DNA of 32,568 bases from Herbaspirillum sp. CF444 (GCF_000282135.1 NZ_AKJW01000081.1:1-32568); one strand, 5' to 3'. Shown: positions 1 through 8,839, counted from the stretch's first letter. Program-made: numbers and translations. The notes: generated by a model not told the origin, from the letters alone.

Positions 1-307
1 CCAACAAATCGTTTTGTTTGTCGCCTGCAGATCCCCACTTCGCTCGCTGCGTCTTGCTTTTTGCTGCGTCGCTTCGTCAGCGGGGAGGCGAACTATAGCA
101 AAGGTTTTCAGATCCGTGCAACTATTTTTGCCAAATTATTTAAACTTTTTACGCGGCCTCGCCGCAAACCCGCATCGGTCCGCGATTTCGTCCTGAAAAA
201 TTTTTTTAACCTTCAAATGCATTCAGCCCACCCCTGACGGGGCGGGCTGAATTTTTGTTTCAGTGCAGCAATTAATTCACAAAAAGCGCTGCAACAAATC
301 GATCAGA
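1..307. other. Left-edge intergenic stretch
   Basis: I find no gene here. Open frames are short and lack ribosome-binding sites or recognisable protein sequence. The stretch is more AT-rich than the flanking genes between about 100 and 220. The only clear structure is the hairpin at 221-252, listed separately. A gene may end just left of the window. Confidence 0.5.
221..256. terminator. Intrinsic terminator hairpin downstream of the BON gene
   Basis: A 14-bp stem (221-234 with 239-252) carries a single A-C mismatch at 230/243 and a 4-base loop. It is followed on the plus strand by TTTTT at 252-256. It lies about 55 bases past the stop of the minus-strand BON gene, so it probably ends that transcript. 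The better T-tract is on the plus side, so it may also stop plus-strand transcription entering from the left. Confidence 0.7.
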
Positions 308-658
308 TTAGCTTGCCTTGACGGTCAGCGCACTCTTGACATCCTTCACGCCGTCGATCGCAGCAGCAATTTGCAGCGCATGCTGGCCGGCTTCGGCGTT
401 AGGCACGGCGCCGGCCAGGGTGACGATACCCTTCTTGGTGGTGACCTTGATCTTCAGGGCCGACACCTGGCTGTCTTCCACAAAGGCAGCCTTCACCTTG
501 GCGGTGATCACGGAGTCGTCGACATAGGCGCCGGCTTTTTGCGCGGTATTAGGCGTTGCGGAATCGGTGGACGCATCGGCCGCATAGACGGCAGGCGCCG
601 CAACGGCGGTCAGAAAAGCGGCGGTAACCAGCATCGGGATCGTTTTGGTGGTTTGCAT
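308..658 (-). CDS. Periplasmic BON-domain (OsmY-like) protein
   Basis: A 116-residue exported protein. Residues 1-27 form a signal peptide (basic start, hydrophobic core, cleavage near VYA-AD). Residues about 42-114 are one BON domain, with the usual alternation of a short helix (DDSVITAKVKAAF), a strand pair (KIKVTTKKGIVTLAGAV) and a closing helix and strand (DGVKDVKSALTV). BON domains are thought to bind membranes or surfaces and are common in osmotic-stress proteins such as OsmY; no enzymatic activity is expected. An AAGGA motif 7 bases before the ATG supports this start. The gene stands alone between a terminator and the end of the glrR operon. The exact role is unknown. Confidence 0.85.
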   Translation of the reverse strand: MQTTKTIPMLVTAAFLTAVAAPAVYAADASTDSATPNTAQKAGAYVDDSVITAKVKAAFVEDSQVSALKIKVTTKKGIVTLAGAVPNAEAGQHALQIAAAIDGVKDVKSALTVKAS

Positions 659-879
659 GATGATGTCCTTATAGTGTGAAAAAGAAAGACAACGCTTTAA
701 GCGCTACCTGCCCTCTCTTTCGCAAAGGCCATGCCAGATCGGAAAACTTCAATGAATTCAGCAGCTTAGAAAAATTCTTGATCACCGCCCGGCAACAAAC
801 CCGCCAATATCGCCGATTTTCGTCGCCTGAGAGCGACACCATCCCGACCGGATCAGCTAAATCACTGATTTATAAGGAC

Positions 880-2286
880 TTATTCTTGTCGCTCTGCGGC
901 GACACCATCGTCATCTCCGCGGAAAACACTGGGATCGAGGCCGTTTTTCTGCAGCAGGCGATAAAACTCGGTCCGGTTCCGGTCCGCCAGCCGGGCGGCA
1001 TCCGTGACGTTGCCGTCGGTCAACTTGAGCAGCTGAATCAGGTAATCCCGCTCGAACCGCTGCTTGGCGTCTGCATAACGCAATACCTCCAGCGCCGGCA
1101 CGCGCAGGGCGCGCTGCACCAACGCCGCCGAAATCAACGGTGCGGTCGACAACGCGCACACCTGCTCGACCACGTTATACAACTGCCGCACGTTGCCCGG
1201 CCAGGCCGCCATCATCAGCACTTCCAGCGCATCGGGCGCGAAGCCGTTGAGTTTCTTCTGATTGCTTTGATACCGGGCGGCAATCAATTGCAGGAAGTGA
1301 TTGGCCAGCAAGGCGATGTCTTCCCGCCGCTCGGCCAGCACCGGCAAAACCAGCGTCACAACGTTGAGGCGGTAATAAAGATCCTCGCGAAACGAGCCGT
1401 CCGCCATCGCGGCGTCCAGATCGCGATGCGTCGCCGACAGAATCCGCACATCCACCGGCACGGCATCGTTGGCGCCAACCTGGCGCACCGTGCGCTCCTG
1501 CAGCACGCGCAACAACTTCACTTGCAGCGGCAACGGCATGTCGCCGATCTCGTCGAGAAACAAGGTGCCGCCATTGGCCGCCTGGAACAAACCCTTGCGA
1601 TGATCGACCGCACCGGTGAACGCGCCTTTGACGTGGCCGAACAGCTCCGACTCCAGCAACTGTTCCGGAATCGCCGCGCAATTGACCGCAATGAAAGGCG
1701 CCCTGGCGCGGCGGCTGGCGCGATGGATCGCGCGCGCCAGCAATTCCTTGCCGGTGCCGCTTTCGCCGCGAATCAAAATGCTGGCGTCGGACATCGCCAC
1801 CAGCCGCGCCTCCGACAACACTTCCGCCATGCGCGGACTGCGACTGATCAATTCCGCGCGCCACGTGTCGTCGCCAATCGCATCGCCGGCGGCGTCATCG
1901 CAAGCAGTCAGGCTCAGCGCCTGCGCGATCTTGGCCAGCAGGATCTTGGCGTCGTAAGGTTTGGTGAGATAAGCGAAAGCGCCGCGCGTGGTGGCGTCGA
2001 CCGCATCGGGAATGGTGCCGTGCGCCGTCAGCAGGATCACCGGCAAGGCCGGATACTGCGCGCGGATTTCATCGAACAGCGCCAGCCCGTCCTTGTCCGG
2101 CAGTCGGATATCGCTGATGACCAGCGCCGGCAACTCGATCGCCATCTGCGCCTGCGCCGCTTCGGCGCTGCTCACCGCCGTCACGCGGTAACCGTTGGCC
2201 GTCAGTCGCAGCGACAACAGCCGCAGCAGATCCGCATCGTCATCGACCAGCAGCAAATGGCGCGGGCTGCTCGCGGGCTTGCTCAT
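880..2286 (-). CDS. glrR: Sigma-54-dependent response regulator GlrR/QseF
   Basis: A 468-residue NtrC-family regulator. The receiver domain (about 10-125) has acidic D15/D16, phospho-acceptor D59 in the VISDIRLPD stretch and K108. The AAA+ domain (about 145-375) shows Walker A GESGTGKE at 173-180, the sigma-54 contact loop GAFTGA at 220-225 and Walker [10 protein letters not shown] Fis-type helix-turn-helix closes the protein ([20 protein letters not shown]). It should activate sigma-54 promoters when phosphorylated by the kinase two genes upstream. The ATG directly abuts the TAG of the lipoprotein gene, so translation is probably coupled. Gene order and domains match glrK-qseG-glrR (yfhK-yfhG-yfhA) of enterobacteria, where GlrR drives glmY. 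Targets here are unknown. Confidence 0.93.
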   Translation of the reverse strand: MSKPASSPRHLLLVDDDADLLRLLSLRLTANGYRVTAVSSAEAAQAQMAIELPALVISDIRLPDKDGLALFDEIRAQYPALPVILLTAHGTIPDAVDATTRGAFAYLTKPYDAKILLAKIAQALSLTACDDAAGDAIGDDTWRAELISRSPRMAEVLSEARLVAMSDASILIRGESGTGKELLARAIHRASRRARAPFIAVNCAAIPEQLLESELFGHVKGAFTGAVDHRKGLFQAANGGTLFLDEIGDMPLPLQVKLLRVLQERTVRQVGANDAVPVDVRILSATHRDLDAAMADGSFREDLYYRLNVVTLVLPVLAERREDIALLANHFLQLIAARYQSNQKKLNGFAPDALEVLMMAAWPGNVRQLYNVVEQVCALSTAPLISAALVQRALRVPALEVLRYADAKQRFERDYLIQLLKLTDGNVTDAARLADRNRTEFYRLLQKNGLDPSVFRGDDDGVAAERQE

Positions 2287-2790
2287 CTATTTGGCTTGGC
2301 CGGGCAAGGTGCGCTCGATGTTCTTGAGCGCTTCGAGCTTTTCACTCAGTTGATCCATGCGGCGCTGGTTTTCCTTGGCCTGCTGGCCGGCTTTTTCGGC
2401 GTTGTCGCTCAGGCGGCGCATCTCGGCGTAATTGCTCACCAGCAGTTGCGCCAGCGGCTTCAAGGCCACCGCATCGGAATCCGTGGCATTCAATACCGTA
2501 GACAGTTGCGCCTGCGCGCGCGCCAGATCGTTGGCGTCATGCGTCAGGCCGAGCACCATGGCTTTTTGCATCGCCAGCATGGCGCCGCCCTGGCGTGCAT
2601 TGAGCACCTGCAATTCGCGCCCCAGCTCCTGCTGCGACAGACGGCGCAGGGACTGGTGATAGATCAATAAGTCGTCCATGCCGCCCGCCGTCGTGACCAG
2701 CTTGACGGTCGTGGTCGGCGCTTCCGGCGGCGGTGTCGCGCACGCCGCCAGCAGCAAGGTCAGGAGTAGAAGAAGTATTTTTGTTTTCAT
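2287..2790 (-). CDS. qseG: QseG/YfhG-like outer-membrane lipoprotein
   Basis: A 167-residue lipoprotein lying between the kinase and the response regulator. A hydrophobic Leu-rich signal ends in lipobox LAAC with the lipidated Cys at 17, followed by a short Pro/Thr linker. The rest is helical and rich in Gln, Leu and Ala, with coiled-coil character at about 85-160. In enterobacteria QseG sits in the outer membrane and modulates the QseE/GlrK kinase; position and architecture, not sequence detail, suggest the same here. Its stop is followed immediately by the glrR start, and it starts 9 bases after the kinase gene stop. I judge the assignment by synteny as likely but not certain. Confidence 0.78.
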   Translation of the reverse strand: MKTKILLLLLTLLLAACATPPPEAPTTTVKLVTTAGGMDDLLIYHQSLRRLSQQELGRELQVLNARQGGAMLAMQKAMVLGLTHDANDLARAQAQLSTVLNATDSDAVALKPLAQLLVSNYAEMRRLSDNAEKAGQQAKENQRRMDQLSEKLEALKNIERTLPGQAK

Positions 2791-2799
2791 GGATTGACT

Positions 2800-4371
2800 C
2801 TAACTTTCATCCGGCAGCTCAATACGGAAATGCGCACCGCCGCCCTCGCGCGACACCAGCTGGACGTCGCCGTTATGCGCCAAGACATATTCGCGCACGA
2901 TCGACAAACCGATGCCGTTGCCGTGACGCGCGCCCTGCGGCTGGTTCAGGCCCTGATAGAAAGGATCGAAAATCCGGTGCGCGTCGGTCGCCGCCACGCC
3001 CGGTCCCTGGTCGACGCAATCGATGCGCACGCGGCCTTCGCTGCCGGACAGGACAAACCGTATCGTGCCGCCAGGCGGGCTGAAACGCACCGCGTTCGAC
3101 AGCAGATTGGCCAGAACGATCGCAAATTTGTCGGGATCGAGCACCGCCGTCCGGGCGCCTCCTTCCACCTCGACCTTGAGATCGCGCGCCACCCATTGCA
3201 GGCGCTGATCGTCGATCACCTTATACAAGAGCGCGCGCAGATCGACCGGCAGGCGGTTGATGCGCTGGGCGTCGAAGGCCACTTCGTTATAGCGCAGCAA
3301 ATCCTCGATCTGGGTCTGCAGCGATTGCGTATTCTGGCGCAGGATGCGCGAAATTTCGCGCTGACTGTCGGTCAGCTTGCCGGCCACTTCATCGTCCAGC
3401 AAGGCCGCGCCTTCGCACAAAGCCGCCAGCGGCGTTTTCAACTCATGCGAAACATGGCGCAGGAAGCGCGACTTCTCCGCCTCCAGGTCGGCCAGACGCC
3501 GGCGCAACCAGTCGAGCTGCTGGCCGAGCCGGCGCAAATCGGCCGGCCCCTTGACCACAATCGGCTGATCGAAGCGATTGTCGCCGAGCCTTCCGATCGC
3601 CGCTTCCATGCGCGCCAGCGGCCGCGACAGCCACATGCCGAACCAGAACGCCAGCAGCACCGCCAGCACGATGGCGCCGATCACCTGAAACGTCAGCATC
3701 TTGCGCTGCTGCTCCAGATCGTTGGACAAGGCATTGTTGCGGCGCTCCACCTCGCGCTTGCTCTCCAGCGCCAGTTGCTCGTTAAGCGCCGGCAAATGGG
3801 AAAAGGCTTCGAACAAGGCGCGCTGATCGAGCTTGCGCTGGTTCTGCGCCGATTTCTGCGCAGCGTTTTGCGCTGAACCTTGCGCCGCATTTTTCGCCGG
3901 CCCCGGCAACACCGGCAAGCTTGCCCCCTGATCCGATTGCAGCACGGTCCAGGCCGCCTCGCCGTAGGTATTCCAGGAGGCGAACACCTCCGCCGGCGTT
4001 TGCGGCAACGCCTGCTGCAATTCGGCCAGCGACGACTTGGCCTGCTGCCACGCTTCGGCATAGCGATCGCGGAACGCCGGATCCTCAAGCACCAGGAATT
4101 GCCGCGCACTGCGCTCCATGGTCACGGTACGCTCGGCCAGGCGCTGCGCCTGCTCGGTCAGGCGCACGGCCTGGCCCGCCGTCTCGCGGCTGTGCGCCGA
4201 CATGCGCTCGAGCGTAAACAAAGCGTGCACGGAAGTACCGCTCAACAGTGCAGCAATCAGCAGGAATGCCGCCAGCAACAGCTGACGAAACGACAACCCC
4301 GGCAAGACGCCGGACGGTCGGGAAGCGGGAGAATGAGATACCGGTTGTTGCAAAGCAGCCTGCTTTAACAT
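2800..4371 (-). CDS. glrK: Sensor histidine kinase GlrK/QseE
   Basis: A membrane sensor kinase of 523 residues from the ATG at 4371 (MLKQAAL). The upstream ATG at 4401 adds 10 residues but has no Shine-Dalgarno, whereas a GAGAA lies before 4371. A TM segment at about 30-52 is followed by a helical periplasmic region with the RSARQFLVLEDP motif typical of GlrK. A second TM lies at about 230-248, then HAMP, a HisKA domain with the phospho-accepting His near 309 (FLRHVSHELKTPL) and an HATPase_c domain (NLLSNA, DQGPGV, GNGIGLSI), ending FRIELPDES. It should phosphorylate the regulator encoded two genes downstream. The periplasmic part carries a tetrapeptide repeat insertion (3845-3892). The leader to 4619 contains an AT-rich block at 4420-4500 that may hold the promoter. 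Confidence 0.92.
   Translation of the reverse strand: MLKQAALQQPVSHSPASRPSGVLPGLSFRQLLLAAFLLIAALLSGTSVHALFTLERMSAHSRETAGQAVRLTEQAQRLAERTVTMERSARQFLVLEDPAFRDRYAEAWQQAKSSLAELQQALPQTPAEVFASWNTYGEAAWTVLQSDQGASLPVLPGPAKNAAQGSAQNAAQKSAQNQRKLDQRALFEAFSHLPALNEQLALESKREVERRNNALSNDLEQQRKMLTFQVIGAIVLAVLLAFWFGMWLSRPLARMEAAIGRLGDNRFDQPIVVKGPADLRRLGQQLDWLRRRLADLEAEKSRFLRHVSHELKTPLAALCEGAALLDDEVAGKLTDSQREISRILRQNTQSLQTQIEDLLRYNEVAFDAQRINRLPVDLRALLYKVIDDQRLQWVARDLKVEVEGGARTAVLDPDKFAIVLANLLSNAVRFSPPGGTIRFVLSGSEGRVRIDCVDQGPGVAATDAHRIFDPFYQGLNQPQGARHGNGIGLSIVREYVLAHNGDVQLVSREGGGAHFRIELPDES
3845..3892 (-). repeat. 12-bp tandem repeat within glrK
   Basis: Four consecutive 12-base units, each starting TGCGC on the plus strand (3845, 3857, 3869, 3881), encode the peptide NAAQ-GSAQ-NAAQ-KSAQ in the periplasmic domain of the kinase. 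Units differ in the last six bases. The period is a multiple of three, so gain or loss of units would keep the frame. Confidence 0.75.
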
Positions 4372-4619
4372 GAAATCGTTCTCGCTAGGATGGGGCGCCA
4401 TTGTAATGTAATCAATGACGCCATCAAATCAGAAAGCTATCTTATATTCTTTAGAAAATACTTGAAATCAATATCGACATACAACCAGCTCCCGACAACA
4501 GCTAGGACTGTTTCCTGCCGTGTAGGTGCCGCGCAGCCCCGAAAAAGCTGCCGCCTGCAGCATCGGCCGTTCCCGTATATCATGGCTGAGGCTTTTGTCC
4601 GGGCAACCAAGCCTTTCTC

Positions 4620-6098
4620 ATGCCCGCCCGCGCCGCCTTCTTCCTCACCCGCTACCCGACCACCGCTCCAATGGAACCTTCGAAGTCCACGGCTACCGCC
4701 TCTGCCCCGCATCCCCATATCGTCATCGCCGGAGAAGGACTGCCGGACGACAAACGCACGCTTGCCATCATCACGCTGCTGATCGCCGTCGGCCTGGCCA
4801 CGCTGGACACCGCCATCGCCAATACCGCGCTACCGGTCATGGCCAAGGACCTCAACACCACGCCAGCCGCCTCGGTCTGGATCGTGACGGCCTACCAACT
4901 GGCGATGATGGTGTCGCTGCTGCCGCTGGCCGCGCTCGGCGAAATCGTCGGCTACCGCCGCATCTACATCGCCGGGCTGGCGTTGTTCACGCTGGCGTCG
5001 CTGCTCTGCGCGGTGGCCTGGTCGCTGCCTTCGTTGACGGTCGCGCGTTTCCTGCAAGGGCTGGGCGGAGCCGGGATCATGAGCGTCAATACGGCGCTGA
5101 TCCGCTTCATCTACCCGACCCGTTCGCTCGGGCGCGGCGTCGGCCTCAACACGCTGATCGTCGCCATCGCCTTCACCGTCGGCCCCAGCGTCGCTTCGGG
5201 GATACTGGCGATTGCGCCGTGGCCGTGGCTGTTTGCGGTCAACGTCCCGCTCGGCATCATCGGACTGGTGCTGGCGATTCCCGCGCTGCCGCACACACCC
5301 AAATCGACCCACCATTTCGACATCAGGAGCGCGCTGCTCAATGCCGCCGCGTTCGGCCTGCTGATCCTGGCCATCGGCGAAGGCGCGCACCAGGCCGAGA
5401 CCAGCGTGGTGGTGCTGGAATTCGTCGCCGCGCTGGTCTGCGGTTTCCTGCTGATGCGGCGCGAAGCTTCGCATCCGGCGCCGATGCTGCCGGTCGATCT
5501 GTTCCGCCGGCCGATGTTCACGCTGTCGGCGATCACCGCAGTATGCTCGTTCGCCGCGCAGGGCCTGGCGTTCGTCTCACTGCCGTTTTTCTTCCATCAC
5601 GATCTCGGCCGCAGCCAGGTCGACATCGGCCTGCTGATGACGCCATGGCCGGTCGCCGTCGCCATCATGGCGCCGATCGCCGGCCGCTTGTCCGACCGCT
5701 ATCCGGCCGGCATCCTCGGCGGCTTCGGCCTGGCCATGCTGTGCATCGGCCTGGTGCTGATGACCTTGATGCCGGACAACCCGAGCGTGTTCGACATCTC
5801 GTGGCGCATGCTCGTATGCGGCATGGGCTTCGGCTTCTTCCAGTCGCCCAACCTCAAGGCGCTGATGACCAGCGCGCCGCCCGAACGCAGCGGCGGCGCC
5901 AGCGGCATCGTCGCCACCGCGCGCCTGTTCGGCCAAAGCATCGGCGCCGCCCTGGTGGCCTTGTGCTTCAGCCTGTCGGCCCTGCATGGTTCCAGACTGG
6001 CGCTGGGTCTCGGCGCGGGTTTCGCCGGCGCCGCATGCCTGGCGAGTTTCCTGCGGTTGCTGACCACCAATCCGGCCGCCTCTTACGCAAAAAAATAA
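4620..6098 (+). CDS. MFS drug exporter, DHA2 (14-TM) family
   Basis: A 492-residue polytopic membrane protein. A hydrophilic N-terminus of about 45 residues precedes a series of hydrophobic helices. The first helix has LDTAIANTALPVMAKDL, the hallmark of the DHA2/EmrB/SmvA drug:H+ antiporters. A motif-A-like loop is GEIVGYRRIYIAG and a motif-C-like stretch is GPSVASG. Length fits 14 helices. It probably exports cationic or lipophilic compounds; the substrate cannot be predicted. The start is uncertain: neither the ATG at 4620 nor the in-frame ATG at 4671 has a good ribosome site, and the latter gives a more usual short N-terminus. It is a single gene, followed by a perfect inverted repeat at 6128-6159. 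Confidence 0.9.
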   Translation: MPARAAFFLTRYPTTAPMEPSKSTATASAPHPHIVIAGEGLPDDKRTLAIITLLIAVGLATLDTAIANTALPVMAKDLNTTPAASVWIVTAYQLAMMVSLLPLAALGEIVGYRRIYIAGLALFTLASLLCAVAWSLPSLTVARFLQGLGGAGIMSVNTALIRFIYPTRSLGRGVGLNTLIVAIAFTVGPSVASGILAIAPWPWLFAVNVPLGIIGLVLAIPALPHTPKSTHHFDIRSALLNAAAFGLLILAIGEGAHQAETSVVVLEFVAALVCGFLLMRREASHPAPMLPVDLFRRPMFTLSAITAVCSFAAQGLAFVSLPFFFHHDLGRSQVDIGLLMTPWPVAVAIMAPIAGRLSDRYPAGILGGFGLAMLCIGLVLMTLMPDNPSVFDISWRMLVCGMGFGFFQSPNLKALMTSAPPERSGGASGIVATARLFGQSIGAALVALCFSLSALHGSRLALGLGAGFAGAACLASFLRLLTTNPAASYAKK

Positions 6099-6127
6099 GC
6101 CGCTTCCGATCATCCATCCGCTTCTCC

Positions 6128-6159
6128 GGACGATATGCAAACCGCATTGCATATCGTCC
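6128..6159. other. Perfect 13-bp inverted repeat (terminator or operator)
   Basis: GGACGATATGCAA at 6128-6140 pairs perfectly with 6147-6159 across a 6-base loop, 29 bases past the MFS stop. The only T-run (ATTTTT) begins about 10 bases later, and the stem core is AT-rich, so it is a weak classical terminator. It might instead be an operator for the downstream HD-GYP gene. Confidence 0.55.
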
Positions 6160-6348
6160 CGGCTAACATTTTTCCCTGCTGTTTTCCACCCCGGCCACGA
6201 CGAAAAAACGCTGCAAATACAACAGCAGGCACCAGCCACATTCCCGGCAGGTTCTGCTAGGATAAGCACATGCAATCGCTAAGCAGAATCCTTGAAAGTC
6301 CAGGATTCATGCACGTTTCAGAGCAGCAACATCTAAATATGCGTCCAT

Positions 6349-6354
6349 GGAGGA
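6349..6354 (+). promoter_or_regulatory. Ribosome-binding site fixing a GTG start
   Basis: GGAGGA sits 6 bases before the GTG at 6361 and decides the start of the HD-GYP gene. A six-codon ATG frame (6347-6367) overlaps this start and is probably chance. Confidence 0.7.
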
Positions 6355-6360
6355 CCGGCA

Positions 6361-7620
6361 GTGTTGAAGCGTATTGCACCCGATCAACTTCGTCTTGGCA
6401 TGTATGTCCAGGAAATCCCCGGCCCGTGGATGAACCATCCATTCTGGCGAGGTTCTTTCAAGCTGGAAAAATACGAAGACCTGAAGACGCTGCGTTCCGC
6501 CAAGATCGATGAAATCCTGATCGATACCACCAAGGGCCGCGACATCATCGTCGAAGACGCGCCCGCGCCTGCCGCCCCTGTTACTCCCACCGCCGCCCCC
6601 GCCCCCGCCGTCGCCTCCGCCCCGCAAACCGAACCGGCCAAACCGAAACCGGCCAAAATCTCGGCGCAGGTCGGCGCCGAACAGGAACGCGCCAACGCCG
6701 CGCGCGTCATCACCGGCTCCAAAAAAGCCATCATGACCATGTTCAACGAAACCCGCATGGGCAAGGCGCTGGACGTCAAGCAGGCAATGCCGCTGGTGAA
6801 TGAAATCACCGCCTCGGTGTCGCGCAACCGCGGCGCGCTGATCAGCCTGGCGCGGCTCAAGACCGCCGACGATTACACCTACATGCATTCGGTCGCCGTC
6901 TGCGCGCTGATGATCGCGCTCGGACACCAGCTCGGCCTGTCGCCGGAAGAAACCCGGCAAGCCGGACTGGCCGGGTTGCTGCACGACATCGGCAAGATGG
7001 CGGTGCCGGTCGACATCCTCAACAAACCCGGCAAACTGACCGACGACGAATTCATCTCCGTCAAGAAACACGCACAAGCCGGCCACGCCATCCTGAGCGG
7101 CGTCGACGGCATCGGCGAGGCAGCGCTCGACGTCTCGCTGCATCATCACGAAAAGATCGACGGCAGCGGCTATCCCTTCAATCTCAAGGGCGACCAGATT
7201 TCATTGATGGCAAAGATGGGCGCGGTGTGCGACGTGTATGACGCGATTACCTCGAACCGGCCCTACAAGCCGGGCTGGGAACCCGGCCATTCGATCAAGC
7301 GCATGGCCGGCAACCAGGGCCACTTCGACGAAACCGTCCTCGAAGCCTTCATCAAGAGCGTGGGAATCTTTCCGACCGGATCCTGTGTGCTGATGCACTC
7401 CGGCAAGATAGGCATCGTCATCGACCAGCATTCCGGTTCGCTGCTGACGCCCACGGTGAAAGTGTTTTTCTCGGCCGTCACGATGGCGACGATACCAATC
7501 GAGATCATCGACCTCGCCACCACGCGCAGCGGCGACAAGATCGCCTCCTATGCCGATCCGTCCAAGCTGCCGAACCTGCCCAACCTGGAAACGATCTGGG
7601 CGTCCAGCGGCTTGGCCTGA
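6361..7620 (+). CDS. HD-GYP cyclic-di-GMP phosphodiesterase with DUF3391 domain
   Basis: A 419-residue cytoplasmic protein that starts at GTG behind a strong GGAGGA. Residues about 1-60 match the DUF3391 N-terminal domain (PDQLRLGMYVQEIPGPWMNHPF). A Pro/Ala-rich linker (about 66-98) follows. The HD-GYP domain at about 165-360 has H176, the HD pair H208-D209 in LLHDIGK, H237, the HHHE group at 261-264 and the GSGYP signature ending at 272. All metal-ligand positions I can place are present, so it should hydrolyse c-di-GMP to pGpG or GMP and thereby influence motility, biofilm or virulence traits. It is monocistronic and converges on the BLUF gene with only 39 bases between. Confidence 0.93.
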   Translation: MLKRIAPDQLRLGMYVQEIPGPWMNHPFWRGSFKLEKYEDLKTLRSAKIDEILIDTTKGRDIIVEDAPAPAAPVTPTAAPAPAVASAPQTEPAKPKPAKISAQVGAEQERANAARVITGSKKAIMTMFNETRMGKALDVKQAMPLVNEITASVSRNRGALISLARLKTADDYTYMHSVAVCALMIALGHQLGLSPEETRQAGLAGLLHDIGKMAVPVDILNKPGKLTDDEFISVKKHAQAGHAILSGVDGIGEAALDVSLHHHEKIDGSGYPFNLKGDQISLMAKMGAVCDVYDAITSNRPYKPGWEPGHSIKRMAGNQGHFDETVLEAFIKSVGIFPTGSCVLMHSGKIGIVIDQHSGSLLTPTVKVFFSAVTMATIPIEIIDLATTRSGDKIASYADPSKLPNLPNLETIWASSGLA

Positions 7621-7659
7621 ACGTACGGGAACGGTTAACAATCGATAGGCGAGTGCCGA

Positions 7660-8085
7660 CTAATCGCGAACGGCAAACGCTCCGGTCGCCGCCAGCTCCG
7701 CCAGCAACGCCACCGTCGCACAGCCCGACACGTCGTAGGGATTGAGTACGCCGGTGCTCGAATACTTCAGCAACAGCGAACGATTGACCTTCTCCAGCCG
7801 CCCTTTGCCCATGGTCCAGGAGGCATACTGGCGCGCGTCGATTTCTTCATAGCACAGCAGCACCACGTCCTTGTGGCGCTTGTCCTGCAGCAGGCGCGCA
7901 TACAGTTGATTGACCTGATCGCGCCCGCCCTCCAGCGCCTGCACGAACACGTCCTCGCTGTGGCACAGCACGCCGGTGATGCCGTTGGCGGGATTGTGGC
8001 GGCGCGCCGTCGCCAGGATGCTGTCGACCAGCTCCTGGCCGATGTGTTCACAGGCGCGGCTTGCGTAGATCAGACGAACCAGCAT
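7660..8085 (-). CDS. BLUF-domain blue-light sensor
   Basis: A 141-residue single-domain FAD photoreceptor. The BLUF signature is intact: Y7 in LVRLIYASR, N31 and the GITGVL strand, the key Gln at 49 in FVQALEG, and W90/M92 in SWTMGKG. These residues rearrange hydrogen bonding to flavin N5/O4 on blue light. No output domain is fused; residues after about 95 form the usual C-terminal helices, so signalling must be through a partner protein. The ATG follows AAAGGAAG. It lies 49 bases downstream of folE on the same strand and probably shares its transcript. Confidence 0.93.
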   Translation of the reverse strand: MLVRLIYASRACEHIGQELVDSILATARRHNPANGITGVLCHSEDVFVQALEGGRDQVNQLYARLLQDKRHKDVVLLCYEEIDARQYASWTMGKGRLEKVNRSLLLKYSSTGVLNPYDVSGCATVALLAELAATGAFAVRD

Positions 8086-8134
8086 GATGCTTCCTTTCGG
8101 CTTGCGGATTGGTGGCGGAAAAAATGACTTCCGA

Positions 8135-8839
8135 TTACTTCCTGATCAGCGCCAGAAACTCGCGCCGCAGATTGGCGTCGCGCAGGAAAGAGCCGCGCAT
8201 GACGCTGTTGATCATCTTCGACTCGGTGTCCTTGACGCCGCGCCAGTGCATGCAGAAATGGTCGGCCTCCATCACGATCGCCAGGCCGTCCGGCTGCAGC
8301 TTCTGCATCAGCAGATCGGCGACCTGCGACACCGCTTCCTCCTGGATCTGCGGACGGCTCATGATCCACTCGATCAGGCGCGCATATTTGGACAAGCCGA
8401 TCAGGTTGGAGTGCTCGTTGGGCATCACGCCGACCCAGACCTTGCCCATGATCGGACACAGGTGATGCGAGCAAGCGCTGCGCACCGTGATCGGACCGAC
8501 GATCATCAACTCATTGAGACGTTCGATGTTGGGGAATTCGGTCACCGGCGGCGGCGCCTGGTAACGGCCGCGGAACACTTCCTGCACATACATCTTGGCC
8601 ACGCGCTTGGCGGTGTCCTGGGTATTGTGGTCGCTCTCGACGTCGATCACCAGGCTATCGAGCACGCCGGCCAGCTTGGCCTGGACCTCGGCCTGCAGGG
8701 CTTCGAGCTCGCCCTCTTCAATGAACTCGGCAATGTTGTCGTTGGCGTGAAAACGGACGCCGGCAGCCTTGATGCGCGCGCGGATACGCGTCGACACCAG
8801 TTCGTCGTGCACGCTTGGTCGTGGTTGGTCTGTTGCCAT
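8135..8839 (-). CDS. folE: GTP cyclohydrolase I (type IA)
   Basis: A 234-residue enzyme converting GTP to 7,8-dihydroneopterin triphosphate, the first step of folate (and pterin) synthesis. The zinc ligands are visible: C123 and H126 in SACSHHLCPI and C196 in DHFCMHWRG. The GLSKYARLIEW segment and the catalytic-core RGVKD also match. The length is normal with a slightly long N-terminus. No clear Shine-Dalgarno precedes the ATG at 8839; the next Met is deep inside the domain, so this start stands by default. It is divergent from the sulfonate-type binding protein gene, with a 201-bp shared promoter region, and is followed by the BLUF gene. Confidence 0.96.
   Translation of the reverse strand: MATDQPRPSVHDELVSTRIRARIKAAGVRFHANDNIAEFIEEGELEALQAEVQAKLAGVLDSLVIDVESDHNTQDTAKRVAKMYVQEVFRGRYQAPPPVTEFPNIERLNELMIVGPITVRSACSHHLCPIMGKVWVGVMPNEHSNLIGLSKYARLIEWIMSRPQIQEEAVSQVADLLMQKLQPDGLAIVMEADHFCMHWRGVKDTESKMINSVMRGSFLRDANLRREFLALIRK

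Noticed and set aside
676..2670. Long open frame on the plus strand (664 codons) opposite glrR and qseG
   Set aside because: It is antisense to two well-recognised genes, rich in Arg/Gln/His as expected from reverse frames of GC-rich genes, and has no domain. It is a shadow.
4516..4531. Sigma-54-like promoter upstream of glrK (GG and GC spaced by 10 on the minus strand)
   Set aside because: The -24 part fits (CGGCAC) but the -12 part reads CGGCA instead of TTGCA. One such match is expected by chance in GC-rich DNA.
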